NCBI GenBank assembly: GCA_010015805.1
Contig: ML978124.1
Coordinates: 620,001 to 684,000 of the forward strand
DNA: 64,000 nt
Origin: Rhizodiscina lignyota
Taxonomy: Eukaryota; Ascomycota; Dothideomycetes; Aulographales; Rhizodiscinaceae
Reading direction: 5' to 3'
In this document: piece after piece, positions 24,869 through 36,194 of the stretch
How the letters are laid out: each line of letters begins with the position of its first letter
Numbering within the stretch: position 1 is the first letter of the stretch
Made by a program: the position numbers and the translations under genes
Notes under the pieces: generated by a model
What the model was told of the DNA's origin: nothing
What the model saw: only the letters and a program-made list of their open reading frames with translations
Databases searched by the model: none

Positions 24869-26442
24869 ATGGCATACTACGGAGAACCTTCTTGGAACGC
24901 CCCTGCGCGACAGGCGTCGTGGGAACAGCAGCAGCAAGCACCTCCATCACGATCAGGTACGTTAAGGCTCTGTTCCATCCTAGTGTTATAGCTGTGAATG
25001 TAAAGCTAACTCCCCTTTTCGTCTTAGGTGCAAACTCTGCTGGTGCACATGAGGATATCATGGCCTTTCACTCCCAAATCGACGGTACGTTCGGACTCAA
25101 AGTAATCCTACATAACACATTCGCCATCTATTCATCCTAATCCATCCCTCGCACGCGCTGGAGCCAACAAAAGTCCTGCATGGGCCATGGCTACTCAACA
25201 TCCGGGAAGAATGCCGCTGACACACTTACAGAAGTCGACCGTGCCATCGATAATCTCGTGAAGAGCGGCAAGTTCCCTTTTGGCATGCCGGGACGACGAG
25301 ACTCGATGCCGGTGATGGGCGCCGCACCACGCAGCGGGTATGTGGAATATGGTATGTTATCCTGTGGAAATCTCTATCCACGGATGACTAACAAGCGATA
25401 GATGCCCGCATGGGAGGCAGTCCACGGCACCACTCCGTAAGCGACTTTGATGGTATGCGTCCCGTGGGCAACGTTCAAGGCTTCTATCAAAACCAACGCT
25501 TTGGCCCACGCGGTGAGACCGACCAAATGATGCAGGCCAAGCGACGGATGGCTGCTCAGCGAGAGCGTGAGCTCCGCAATTATCACCAGGAGCAGCAGTA
25601 CAATCGAAGTGAGTTGCCGAGTTGCATAGATTTTTTGGGCTGAAATTTTACTAATGTTATTAGCAGGCGTTCTTGCGGACATGTCATCCGGCGGCAGCGG
25701 TGCCAAATCGGACCGCTCCATCAGTCCGAACGCAATGAACGAGGACGAACGCCGTGAGCTTATTGCGCGCCAACATCGCGCTCTCTACGGTGATAGTTCA
25801 AGTCTCTATTCTTCCGACCCTAACTCCCGACCAATCAGCCAAGATGCTCGTGTCTCCACTACTCTCGGCGGCCGTGGCGCATCTCCTTTGGCATTTGACC
25901 CCTTCGGCATGCAATCCGGTGGCCCCGGTGACAACTCTGCTGTCCAGATGCCGTCTCGTGATACTGCTCCTGGCGCTGGCAAGGATGCATCCGGTGCACC
26001 AGGCGCCAACAGGTCGAGGGCCAACAGCACCAGCAGCCCTGCGAGCAACCCAACGACCTCTTTCACCTTGTTCGAGAACGCTCAGCAGAGCAGCCGCACC
26101 TCCAACTCGTCCCCGACGAGCGGCAGCCCACCTCGACAAGGCTCGAAGCCTACTGCGTCTGGTGCTGGCGTTGCCCCGATTGGGACTCGTCCAACGGCGC
26201 AGAATTCTGGCCCTAACCAGTCGCTGAACAAGCGCTCAACGACACCACTACCCAGTCCACTGAGCTATGGCTTCAGTGCGAGTGAGCAGAACAACTCGGC
26301 TGCGAATGATCGCTCCACATCCGCAGCGTCCAACCCTTCCTCCGGTGTTGCCGATAAGGGCGTCGGCCTTGGCTGGGGTGGCAACAGCGGGGTTTGGGGA
26401 AACAACAACAAGCTCGGCGTGCAAGCCAGCGTTTGGGGCTAA
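24869..26442 (+). CDS. Conserved fungal low-complexity protein, function unknown
   Basis: Five exons: 24869-24956, 25028-25084, 25232-25351, 25402-25608 and 25664 (or 25667)-26442, giving 416 or 415 residues. The N-terminus is Gln-rich (MAYYGEPSWNAPARQASWEQ). An ordered segment follows with EVDRAIDNLVKSGKFPFG and RRDSMPVMG, then a helical charged block (QMMQAKRRMAAQRERELRNY) and EDERRELIARQHRALYG. The remaining half is a disordered Ser/Ala/Gly/Pro tail ending in tryptophan-glycine repeats (LGWGGNSGVWG, ASVWG). I recognise the helical block and RQHRALYG pattern from conserved but unnamed proteins of filamentous ascomycetes; I know no assigned function. The last intron ends in TAGCAG, so either AG can be used in frame. 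Four introns cluster in the conserved 5' third. Confidence 0.82.
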
Positions 26443-28715
26443 GCGAAACGAACGACGTAACGACTTTGATACCCGGTTACCTTACGGTGGGCCAACGGGG
26501 AAACGGAGTTTTCGACTGAGAATCAACTTACGAGGAATTACAGACTGTTGTGGCGATGCAACAGATGGGAAGAGTCATTTTGGGAAAAGAAACTGCATTT
26601 TCAGGAGTGCTGAGCGAAAATCGAAACTGAAACCGGGCATAATTTTGCATCAAACGGGGGTTCCATACCACGGGGAAAGTTCTTTGTGCGTTTCTGGGGC
26701 GATGGGCGGCGTCATTGTGTTCTCAACTCAGTGGGTTTTTCTCGCCGAGGGGATGGCCGAGCGATGCATGCGGTGGTGAAGTTCTTTCCTGCTGCGGCTG
26801 GTGGTATCGGTGTGTGCCCATCGATTTTTGGTCGTCTGTATTTGGCTTGAGGGAGTTTTCCTGCATTGCGGTGTCTTGTCGATTTCCTCATGGCGGTTCC
26901 TGCGGTTTTGGGTTCTGGTTCAAAGGATCGTAATAATGGGTGTGAGAATGTCTCGACTTTGTGCTTCTGGGTTTCCTTTGGCTGGTGGGTCGGGTTTTGG
27001 GGCGCTGGTGTACATTCGCACATCCGGAATTATACGTCTCTCGACGAGACGTGTATTTCGGTATACACAGAAAAAAGTGGATTTTTGGCCTTCCAGTAAT
27101 TCAACTTCGCCCTAAGATTGTGAAATGCCCTCGAGTTATACAAACTTCACATGCAAAACGGTGAGATGCCATGTGAATTCTGGTTTGTGAAATGGTGTTG
27201 CGGCGGAATATAATAAAAGATCTGCAAGGGGTGTGCCCCAAAGGGACAACTAGCCGATATGCCGACGACAACTCGTCAGTCGCGAAGGATTTTTCTCTTC
27301 CCACAATAAACTCTTTCTGGGAAATTCTGTGTTCGCGAACTTCTAAAGTCTTGAATATGCGGTTAGAACTCCGCGTGTAGCCAGCATGGCCCTCGATGAC
27401 CCACAATGGAGTATCGGACGGATTGAAGAGCTCCCCGGTGACACGATTCGAAGTCTGCGCATAGGGTCCCTTGGGGCTCCTGGAAAACTCCAGAAGTCCA
27501 ATCGTTATTCGATTCTTGCAGTAATAGGATTTCTAGGTACGAATCAGCGTAACTGAGCTGCGGGTCTGCTGTCAACATAGTGGTGTGAGCCACCGGTTTG
27601 TCGACCTGAGGAGCCTGGCGGACACACCTTTATGTTACTATACGCCGCTTGGAACCTACTTTAACGTTAGCTACTACGTTGCGGGCTCTAGGAAAGTGTT
27701 GGTAATGATATCCTTCTATTCTGAGAACACAGGGTCCGGATGTTCGCCACTATTTGTCTCAACGTCCATCTATTTCTATCGCAGCTTGTCCCAAGTAGCT
27801 TCCAAACGGCTTGGCCATTTTTGTTATAATGGTCAGGAACATACTCTGCGTTGTTAATGTGTTTCTAGTTGTTGCCTTTGCAGTATGCTTGGTTCCCATT
27901 TCGCTGCGGGTGCCTCCACCGCTCGAGGGCTACCATCGCTTCTGATCGACGATGCGAGAACGATGTGTATCGATTTGGTGCCTGGTTTAAGAGAAGGGGC
28001 AGTCGTGTGCGTCTAGCTGGACGATTCCCATTCATTGTACCCTGACGGGCGCACAATGGTGAGAACCTGCGACACTTCGTCAGTACTGATAGCTTGCGCA
28101 ACCAAGTATCAATTGACAACTAACATCTCACACGAAAGCCATAGCGAAACAGTTGGTATTTTGGAAATGCTCATACCTCTTGCAATGCGTATGGGGAGGT
28201 CAAGGTCATCTAGCTGCTGGTTTCTCTGTCATGCTACTCAGGAAGGTAAGGTCCGTGGTGCGGCTGCACCGTAGCAGTTTCCATCTTTCTCTGGCGAATT
28301 CGTATCATTGGTCTTTGTTTCTATGTCAAAGATGAATGTTTTGCACCGCCGAACGATGAGTGCCGATGATTGCATCTCCTGTAATGTTTATGTTGAGTCT
28401 TTGCCGGAAGAGGGGCGCGACTGTCCCAACGCCGCCGACCATTCCACGACTCTTTGCAGCATCCTGTCACATGCAGTCCTCCGACGTCCTACCCCTTTGC
28501 ACCTCATCACCACATCATCTATTTTCGGTTTTTGCTACCATTCAGGTTATCATACTTTTGTCGCCTTCCTGACCATAATCGTCCTGCCTTTCAACAACGC
28601 GGAGCGTTCAAGCGACGAGCAAGCGAGACCACGCGACACGACACCTTACGATACCTCATAACCCGAAACGAAACCTACCTCCGAATTGCCCTCCTATCAT
28701 AACCAATTCGACAAC
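26443..28715. other. Long gene-free stretch
   Basis: About 2.3 kb. The first 600 bases are probably 3' UTR and flank of the preceding gene. Open frames at 26712-27164, 27101-27406 and 28035-28702 are short, overlap one another in several frames and have no recognisable domains. The last 150 bases before 28716, with repeated ACGA/CGAAAC tracts, look like a 5' leader of the next gene. Confidence 0.45.
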
Positions 28716-29111
28716 ATGTGCACCAGCCACGAGCTCCTTGTGTATCAAGGATGTCTTTGCATCTACCGCCCACCCTGCAAGTGCAAGATCCTCGAGCACA
28801 AACCTCACCCCAAGCTTCGCAGGGGATATCTTTTCTGCCGGGCGGCTGTGCTCAGACGCTTCCTGGATCGCCTGCCCGGCATTGCGCCCTTTTACTGCAA
28901 GGAGAAGTGCGGTGAGTGCAAGTACCATGATAAGGTGGAGCGTGGCAGCGGCGCTCTGAGGCGCACGCATGGGTACATATCTTCCCTATACTCGTAGTGG
29001 CTAAGAGTGCACGCTAATATATAACCCAGCGCTCTCAAGCGAGGCGATGAGCCTTGCTATGGTGCTGAAGTAGGCATCCCTTGCGGATGTACGAAAGGCC
29101 AGCGCAAGTAG
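28716..29111 (+). CDS. Small 12-cysteine protein, probably metal-binding, unknown
   Basis: Exons 28716-28972 and 29030-29111 encode 112 residues; the 57-base intron (GTACAT...CCCAG) keeps phase and removes an in-frame stop. Twelve cysteines are arranged as pairs: residues 13/15 and 21/23 (GCLCIYRPPCKCK), 41, 61/65/68 (YCKEKCGECKYH), 95 and 104/106 (CGCTKGQRK), plus Cys2. There is no signal peptide, so disulphide-stabilised secretion is unlikely. CxC and CxxC spacing with flanking His (28, 31, 71) suggests zinc or copper binding in cytosol or nucleus. The protein is basic. Similar short Cys-rich orphans occur in ascomycete genomes, but I cannot name a family. The intron and ordered Cys spacing argue for a real gene. 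Confidence 0.6.
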
Positions 29112-30073
29112 TTCACGGACGGTGGATAGTGAAGGCTAGTGTGAGTTTACCGATATGGACGTCTGGGGCAGGGCGCCTTCAGCACTACATATCATACTAT
29201 ACCCGAGTCTTGGCTCGCCGGTTTATGAGCAAAGGAATAGATAATAGATAGAACTTAATACGTGCGAAAAGCTTCGCAGTCACTTGCAATATGTCTGAAC
29301 ATGCTACCTGCATTCGGATGCTCACTGGTGCGCGGAGGCTGCGCAAATCGTTGAGTGGACGTACCGGACGTGGTACAACTCCATCGGAAGAGGCATATAT
29401 TGCACTTCAATCCAGTTACAACCCTGTTAAGGCACATCTTTCACGGAAAGCTGAGGGATGAGCATTTGAATTTACGCAAGTCGGCGCAAGTGACATGTAC
29501 AGATCCGTCGAGTAATCGAATGCTCGCTCTACCTCCGGTCACCGTCTCTACAATAAACATGGAGAATTTGGTCAAATTTGCCTTGATCCGCAGTTTCCCT
29601 GCACTACAAGAAAGCCGTCTGAATAGCCATTTACATTTTGGCAAGTCGGCGCACACTGCCTGTGAAGATCCGGGATGTAGTTAGATGCGCGCTCAGCATT
29701 CAACGACGCCTTCCACAATGACAGGTCAGAGCTCAGACAAATTTGCCTACCTTCATAGTGTTCCTGCGAAAACAAAGTATGCTCTGGCCAAATATGTAAA
29801 CTTTTGCAATCAGAAGTGCCTCCGATACGGACATCCCGCACATTGTTAAACGTACATTCGGCCAGTCAGGACACTTTGGAAGTGCCCTGATAGAAAGTGC
29901 GGAATTTATTCGTCCTTAGCGTTCCATTTTCTATGATTCTATGTTCAGGGGCTTCGTGGAGTACATGAAAATCCAACTTTTGGATATCGTTCGCGACACA
30001 GCAGATTCTCAAGAGCGTCAAACGTTACATCCATCTCTTAAAGCAACGCGGCTTGCAGTCCGACAGCCGAGAT
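29112..30073. other. Gene-free stretch carrying a diverged tandem repeat
   Basis: No gene supported. An open frame at 29355-29684 coincides with the repeat described separately and simply reads through two repeat units. The final 250 bases are 3' flank of the DUF1264 gene. Confidence 0.45.
29464..29810. repeat. Diverged tandem repeat, unit about 167 bases
   Basis: Two recognisable units begin near 29464 and 29631. Shared landmarks are CATTT followed by GCAAGTCGGCGCA, then GATCCG, GCTC and CAAATTTGCCT, each spaced about 167 bases apart. A weaker upstream copy can be traced from about 29290, sharing GGAAAGC/GAAAGC and the GAGCATTT region. Identity is patchy, so the duplication is old. No terminal repeats or coding capacity of a known mobile element are visible. 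Confidence 0.5.
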
Positions 30074-30857
30074 TTAGATGCCTTTCCACCATGAGTCCGC
30101 ATCTGGAGAGATAGCAGTTAGCGCATGATTACTGCTCGATTTTCATTAATTGATATACTTACGATGAGGAATGTCAGCATGCGGAATGTCTTTACGGGCC
30201 TCCGCCTTGTGGTGGTGATGGACACCAAAGGTCTCATTTCGTTTCTTCATCACCTTGTCCAGGTCAATCTGGTCTGGATGTGTTGCCGAGCCCATCAAGA
30301 ATGGCGTTCCGAAAGGGTACTGGTGGCCAGCATCGACCTCCCAGAAGTGCCAGGTCTTCCCATACAGGTTCATAATCTCTTTCATGCCCTCAAGCTCAGC
30401 GGCCTCCCACTCTTCGTGGCTTTTACCATCTAGCTTCGGCAGAATCAGCATGCCCGACTTGACTTCAAAGTCGTGAGAATGCCAAAGCTTCTTCTCCTCG
30501 TCAGGGAAGGTCATGTAAACCTCCTTGGGGACCATGTACTCGACGCCAATGAGACGAGCATCTTTCTCATGCGAATCGTAAATCAAGCATTGACGGAGGT
30601 CTGCATCAAGTTGTTAGCTATATGGAAATGAGAGTTATGCTGATGAACACGAAGAGGTCACCGAACATACCCTTCCGGACGTGTGCGCAATAGTGAACGG
30701 CATCAACATGTCGAGTCTTTCCCTGTCGGGCCTCATCCGTATAAATGTGGACAGCCGTCAGGAACTCGCAGATGTTTGAGAAAGGCTTGAATTGCTAGCT
30801 TCCGCGTCAGTGTAAGTTATTACTGGTGGCAGTAGGCACACCTACTGGGTTGGCCAT
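30074..30857 (-). CDS. DUF1264 (oil-body-associated-protein-like) protein
   Basis: Belongs to the DUF1264 family, called oil-body-associated proteins in plants; the biochemical role in fungi is unknown. Four exons are supported: 30857-30846 (only 12 bases), 30794-30671, 30600-30163 and 30102-30074, giving 200 residues. Typical family blocks are FKPFSNICEFLTAVHIYTDE, DAVHYCAHVRKDLRQCLIYD, LIGVEYMVPKEVYMTFPDEE, LWHSHDFEVKSG and KTWHFWEVDAGHQYPFGTP. The last intron has a perfect GTAAGT donor, a CTAAC branch and a CTCCAG acceptor. Using it replaces a premature end with HADSWWKGI. No signal peptide or membrane helix. The many conserved His and the compact fold hint at metal binding, but this is inference. 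Confidence 0.88.
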
Positions 30858-31903
30858 ATTGAGACTATTTGATGGCCTTTGGATCTATGCTGAAAGGAGG
30901 TGTCACGGGGTATGGCGTGCTCAATGGATCAGCAGGACCTCAGGGTATATATACGACGGCATAGTCGCTCAGAGACATGCTGTGTTGCCGCTCCCTGCGG
31001 CCGCTGATACGGTGCATCAATACTTTGCAGCTGCCTTGTCATGCTTCCGACGTCTTAGAAGCTTGTCATGACGAGGTTTACACTGCGATTTTCATCCAAA
31101 GATCCATATTTCCTTCAGTCAATGCCACTTGAGAAGAGCTTGGGCGGGGCCTCGTTAGGGATCATGGTCGGCGACCTCGGTGACCACAAGGTGGTTCTTC
31201 CCGGAACACCGTCTTCGTAATCAGGGCGTTCGAGGCAAACATGAGGCAAACGTGACGATTTGACCTATGGCCGTTGGGCAGAACGAAACAATCGGCTTCG
31301 AAATCGTGCGAGACTGGTCGGGAACACGGAGATCAGAGCGTTTCCTTGTAATGGAGAACGTGTCCGTAGTGTACTCTAAGCTGCACCAGCATGGCAGCAA
31401 CCTCTTCGGGCTTGCGGAGAACGACCAGAATTGTATTTTGATCAGACTGCAAAATCACGAGCAAATGGCTCCTCTTCGCGGATGCTCATTTCTACATCGA
31501 GTTCGATATTCTCGCGAAAGCCGCTTACGATTTTCGAGATTCCATATCAGCCTTACGATAGTTCTGGTAAGACCAAAAATCCACCAATCACTCACCGGTT
31601 TCCTGTTTTAAACCTTGTCTTGCGTGACCATACAGTTGATCTTGGCTGTTATTTTTGAAATAACCTCTTCATATCTGCAATATCTTGATGTGGAAAATAA
31701 ATTCTGGCGCGGCTTTGGCTCCGGCTTCGGAGGATGAAAGAGACGGAACCTGTCAATAGGCTAGTCGTGGCCAAAAGAGGATAATATGCGAGCGTTGCCG
31801 TATTGAACGGAATATATTAACAGCTATCCTGACTCGGCCTTGCATGCTTTGAGTTCTTCCGAGACTCGTACAGGATTTTCAAGCATCAACGCACGCTCGA
31901 TCA
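30858..31903. other. Gene-free stretch, no supported gene
   Basis: Promoter of the DUF1264 gene and 3' flank of the P450 gene. A 115-codon plus-strand open frame at 31267-31611 lacks homology. On the minus strand, 31446-31333 is open after a good TTTGCAG acceptor, but no matching upstream exon could be joined in phase. Confidence 0.4.
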
Positions 31904-33676
31904 TCAAGGCAACGGCCTCAGTCTCAAGTGCAGCCCGTTCCTCGGCTTGATAGTCACGACGCCTGCAGGAATGATGTCTTTCTCCTCATCGATCATAGTC
32001 CACTCAAAGGCCCCCACAAATGCAGCGAGCAGACACCTCAACTCCGCCTTTGCAAAGTTCTGCCCTATGCAACTTCTCGGCCCATGCAGAAACGTCAAGT
32101 TGGAGTAGTTGCTATCTGCGCCACCGCTGTTGTTGGGCTTGCCGTCATCAATCCAGCGCTCTGGCTTGAATTCTCCTGCGTCCGGCCCCCAGAGCTTTGG
32201 GTTGCGGTTCACTGCCCATGGACAAATAATGACGTTGGTCCCAGAAGGGATTGGGCGGTCGAGAATGCGCGTCTCGCGGACAGAGGTGCGGACCGTTATT
32301 GGAACGGTTGGGTAGAGACGGAGCGTTTCGTTGCAGGCACCGTTGAGGTATGGAAGGCTCTCAAGAACGGCGGAAAGATCGACATCAGTGTCCTTTGCAG
32401 GTCTACCTGGCAGGGCTTGTCGAACTTCCTCACGAACGCGGCTCTGGACGTTGGGGTGTAGCGCAAGAAGGAAAGTCAGCCAAGTGAATGTGGATGATGT
32501 GGTTTCGTGACTGAAAATTGTCAGCAGCGTTACAGTCGGAGGACAATACTTACCCTGCGGCCAAGAATGTCAGTAATTGATCGACAAGTGCGTCGTCGGA
32601 GAAGTCATTCGACTTTATCAGAATAGACAGAATATCAAAGTGATCATCAGCATTTGTTTTGATCGCCTCGCGCTTCTCCCGGACGAGTCGTCCACAGATC
32701 GACCTCAGTGTACTTGTCGTTTCGGAGAAGACCCGATTCAATCGCAATGGGAGCATTTTGACGAGTTTAGCGGGACCGTATGCTTGAGCGACGAAGAACA
32801 CCAGCTTCTGCGGACTAGGCTCGAGAAGCTCCTCATAGCATCTCACAAGCTCATCATCGGAGTTTTGCAAAGCATTGATCTCCCGGCCAAGCCCCGCAAT
32901 TCCAATGATATCTAGAGTGACTTTGCTGGCCCAGCTATACATCTCGATCGTCTTGCCTTCTATAGCCTCGAAGTTGAGCCGCTCAGTGAGGGCCAGTGAC
33001 TTGCGCCACATCATTGGATATAGCTCTTTGATATGGCGGAAGCTAAAAGCGGGCATCACATGCCTCCTTTGGAACTTGTGCTCCTCTCCTTCGATGATAA
33101 TGAGGCCATCTCCGAGTACGCTGCGAAGAAAGCTCCGGACTCCTTTGGGCTTTTCAAAGTCGTAAGAATTATGCAGCAACACATCGGCCAATGCGCGTGG
33201 GCTAGTTAAAAGCAGTCGATTCCTATGAAGGGGGCTTCGGAGAAGAAGCACGCCATCGTTGTCCGTATCTTTGGACCACTCCCAGAAGCGTGTGCCGGGC
33301 GGCAATGTGAACATGCCCCGGCTGTAGAAGCAGGAATTAACGTCCTCGAGTTCAAATCTGATAATAGAGTGCAATGCACGTACCTGATACGTGCCAATGG
33401 GCTTGTGCTTGCGCTTGGAGTGGGAAAATGTCGAATCGGACTCACAAAGTAAGGATAAATCAACCCAAGGTAGAAGACGATATAGGAAAGAATGAAAGCA
33501 AAATGAAGCGCGAAAGTCCGCATGAAAGCCCACAGAAATGCATTTTGTGCAGGAAGCCTCTCAGGGAAGACGTTGGTAAGGAACAGAGCTTCGATTGCCG
33601 CCGCCAAAATGTGACTTGGGATATGTAAAATTCGGGAACCATAGCGACCGTCACTTAAACTTAAAGTCGAGGCCAT
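31904..33676 (-). CDS. Cytochrome P450 monooxygenase with N-terminal membrane domain
   Basis: Haem-thiolate monooxygenase. Exons are 33676-33384, 33321-32554 and 32510-31904 (555 residues), with introns of 62 and 43 bases in phase. The N-terminus has two or more hydrophobic segments (HILAAAIEALFL; FALHFAFILSYIVFYLGLIY), then HFPTPS. Core motifs are the I-helix oxygen-activation site AAGHETTSS, split by the second intron; ExxR in NETLRLYP; PERW; and the haem loop FLHGPRSCIGQNFAKAE with its Cys ligand. The pattern is closest to microsomal CYP4/CYP52-like and related fungal families, which often oxidise fatty acids or hydrophobic metabolites; the substrate is unknown. It is one of six consecutive minus-strand genes that include a second P450. 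Confidence 0.93.
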
Positions 33677-34354
33677 GATATGAAGCGGAACATATGGAAA
33701 GGTAGCAACATGGTGATCATTGAGTTTTCATGCTTTCGAAACGCGGAGCGAATTTCATGTCGCTGCACTCCTGGAACCGAGGCTAGTGACGAAAGGGCAT
33801 CGCTAGTTACCTTATTGGCGCACTCAAACCAAACTCGAAGAGGAGCTCATCGCGAGGTTTGATCCTTGATGCTGTGGAGTTTTTCACGGAGTTCGGAATA
33901 CATCGTGCGAACCGAAATAGTAATTACGGCGGCTGTTTTCTCCATGGGATGCCAATCAATGTCTTCACTGGAAGCTGTACTTTAGGATACGATAAGTGTA
34001 TTCAGGTGATTGTCCATTATTGCCGTTTATCATCAAGTGGTTTCAATGTTTACATACTGTGCGCTTCTGCATCACAGAGTCCTTTGCTGCTTCCAGCATC
34101 GTGGATATCATGAATACACAATTCTGCCATCTGCAGAGGTCTCGTTGCCGGACAGGTAACAGCCTTGTTCTGCTTTTCTCCTAGCTGTCTGCTCTTCCAT
34201 CCGGAAGCTTCATCTTTCAGATTGTTCATATACATATGCAGCTGTTGAGCTCCCGCTGCGGTGGTTGTGCCCCACCATGCGCTCAGCAAGAGTCATCAGA
34301 CTTCAATGCCTCGTTTGTGCGTTCTAAGTTTTGGTTACCGGTATTGCTGGCTCT
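33677..34354. other. Intergenic, no gene seen
   Basis: Holds the promoter of the P450 gene and the 3' flank of the 7-TM gene. Short open frames (33859-34113 and 33996-34184) show no recognisable features. Confidence 0.5.
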
Positions 34355-35352
34355 TCACTTCATGCCGGCCAATCTTGTCCGACTTCCCCATAGTGGATTC
34401 GGCTGGAACTCGTGGTCCATCTCGTAGAGTGGTCTCTGCTCATCATCCAGCGGTACAGGCACTCTCATCTCCCCTCGGAATATCTCGACCACCGACACCA
34501 GAGGCAGGAGGAGCAGGAGCAATGGAAGTAATTGCCCGAAACTCCAGACCTTTTCCCCATCATCCGAGAGCTTGACAGAAGGGTGGCCAAAAGCTTGAGA
34601 CAGTATGATGATTCTCACGGCAGCGCCAATACCGATGGCCGCAAGGAAGAGCAGCGCCACTGCTCTGACAACCATCAACCACTTCTGCGTGCCCGAATGG
34701 AGATACCAGACAGCCATCACAAAGATGGCTGCGTTGCCGACCATGAGAGCAATCGTGCCAACAACGCTCAGCACTACGTCGCTCCTCTTCCCAGTTTCCG
34801 GGTCGTGCCACACACATGCAATCGGCAGCGTCTGGTCTAACTTCTTGACCACATTCTCCAGCACTAAGATTCCCATCACAATGCTCAGCATCAGGTTAAC
34901 AAACATCAGGAACTGGCGCAGCCACCTGAGCACCCAGTCACGTTTGAAGTCGTTGAACAGTGCGAGCAGCGCGGCCGAGTGCGTCGCTGTGGAGATGGAA
35001 CTCAGCATCCAGACGAGGAAAAAGTGGTACGGTACCATGCTCTCCATCTTGGCGAGTGCGATGCTCTGGATGCCGATTCCTGTGATGATCTGCTGGTCGG
35101 AGAAGGAGAGAAGCAGTTTGCGGGTTATGCGGGCGGGAGAGGAGCGCCGGAGTTCGGTGAGGACGATCCAGGTGGAGAGAATGAGGGCGAGGAAGGCTGT
35201 TGCGATGAAGGAGAGGAGGACCTGGATGCTGTCAACGTCTGTATTGGAAGAGAGCCATAGTGAGTGAGAAGTGGACTTACACCGGCACCAGCGACGCCTG
35301 CATCGCTGGGAATTTCGGAGGGAGCGTTCGTGCAGTTGCTGTGGTCGATCAT
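34355..35352 (-). CDS. Fungal seven-transmembrane protein of unknown function
   Basis: Exons 35352-35283 and 35238-34355 encode 317 residues; the donor GTGTAAG is chosen because it alone keeps phase with VDSIQVLLSF. About seven hydrophobic helices are visible: near IQVLLSFIATAFLALI, IITGIGIQSIALA, FFLVWMLSSIST, FLMFVNLMLSIVMGILVL, LSVVGTIALMVGNAAIFVMA, VVRAVALLFLAAIGIGAAV and LLPLLLLLLPLVSVVEI. The SDQQIITGIGIQ element after the first helix resembles the SDQQLVTG-type motif seen in a large unnamed family of Pezizomycotina membrane proteins. The C-terminal cytosolic tail is short. It sits between two P450 genes on the same strand; whether it acts as a sensor or transporter for a shared pathway is unknown. 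Confidence 0.8.
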
Positions 35353-36194
35353 TGTGGGGAGTTACTTAGATATGTCTTGAATTTTAATGAGAGAGATTTG
35401 ATGATGAGAGTGACGAGATATCTTCAGCGACGCGACATCAACATGATAAACAGAGAAAGGCGAAAAGCGTATTGAGCGTTTGTGAAAAGAGTGTAGTTGA
35501 AGGGGAGAAGCTGATCAGAGAAATCAGCAAACGCTCGTATACTTCACCGCACCCACGCATGACAGCCACGCCGTCATTTTAAATATAGCCACGCTACGCG
35601 CCACAAGCCGAACAGGTTGAAACATGGTTTGTCCCTTGCTATCCAACCAACACATTCTTGGATCGGCTGTCTTGGAGGCTGAAATCAGGGTAAGCGCCGT
35701 ACCGAGACGTCCTTGCACGATGGCTGTGCCTTGACGCGCATTTCCCAAATGAGTATGGTCTGTCGATATGGCAGCTCTCTGCAGGCGTCCTGGGTAACAA
35801 AAGTGAGATCTGCAATAACGAGAAGGTAGCGTAAACGCCATGAGCTTTAGCCGTCTGGATACCGAATTGTACCTGAACACTACTGCAATGCAAGTCTAGA
35901 GCCTCACAACGGATATGCCCGCCGAAGTTTAAGCGTGCCGCCCAGGTCCCGTCGTGCGTTGATGATCGACTCTGATAGGATCACAGGCTAAATCCAAATA
36001 CTTGCTGAAGAACTTCATTCCTTTTCAATTGAAGCTCTCAGTCTATCGTTTAGCCCAGACACGGCCAAAGTGGCACTGACGAGTTCACGAGAGCATCAGA
36101 GACGCCGAGATGGTTGAAGCTTGTTAAGATTGATCATGATATTGGGTATCTTGTAGGCATCATTCTCCGTTCTGCTAATCAGAATCGATGCAGC
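35353..36194. other. Intergenic, no gene seen
   Basis: Promoter of the 7-TM gene and 3' flank of the 4-TM gene. Minus-strand open frames at 35524-35893 overlap in two frames and have no domain or splice support. Confidence 0.45.

Noticed and set aside
29355-29684. 109-codon plus-strand frame
   Set aside because: It reads through two units of the tandem repeat; the apparent internal protein repeat comes from the DNA repeat.
30125-30476. Plus-strand frames antisense to the DUF1264 gene
   Set aside because: Opposite strand of well-supported coding exons.
31333-31446. Minus-strand exon-like frame after a TTTGCAG acceptor (ILVVLRKPEEVAAMLVQL)
   Set aside because: Looks protein-like, and a GTAAGC donor lies upstream, but no upstream exon joins in a compatible phase; left as unproven.
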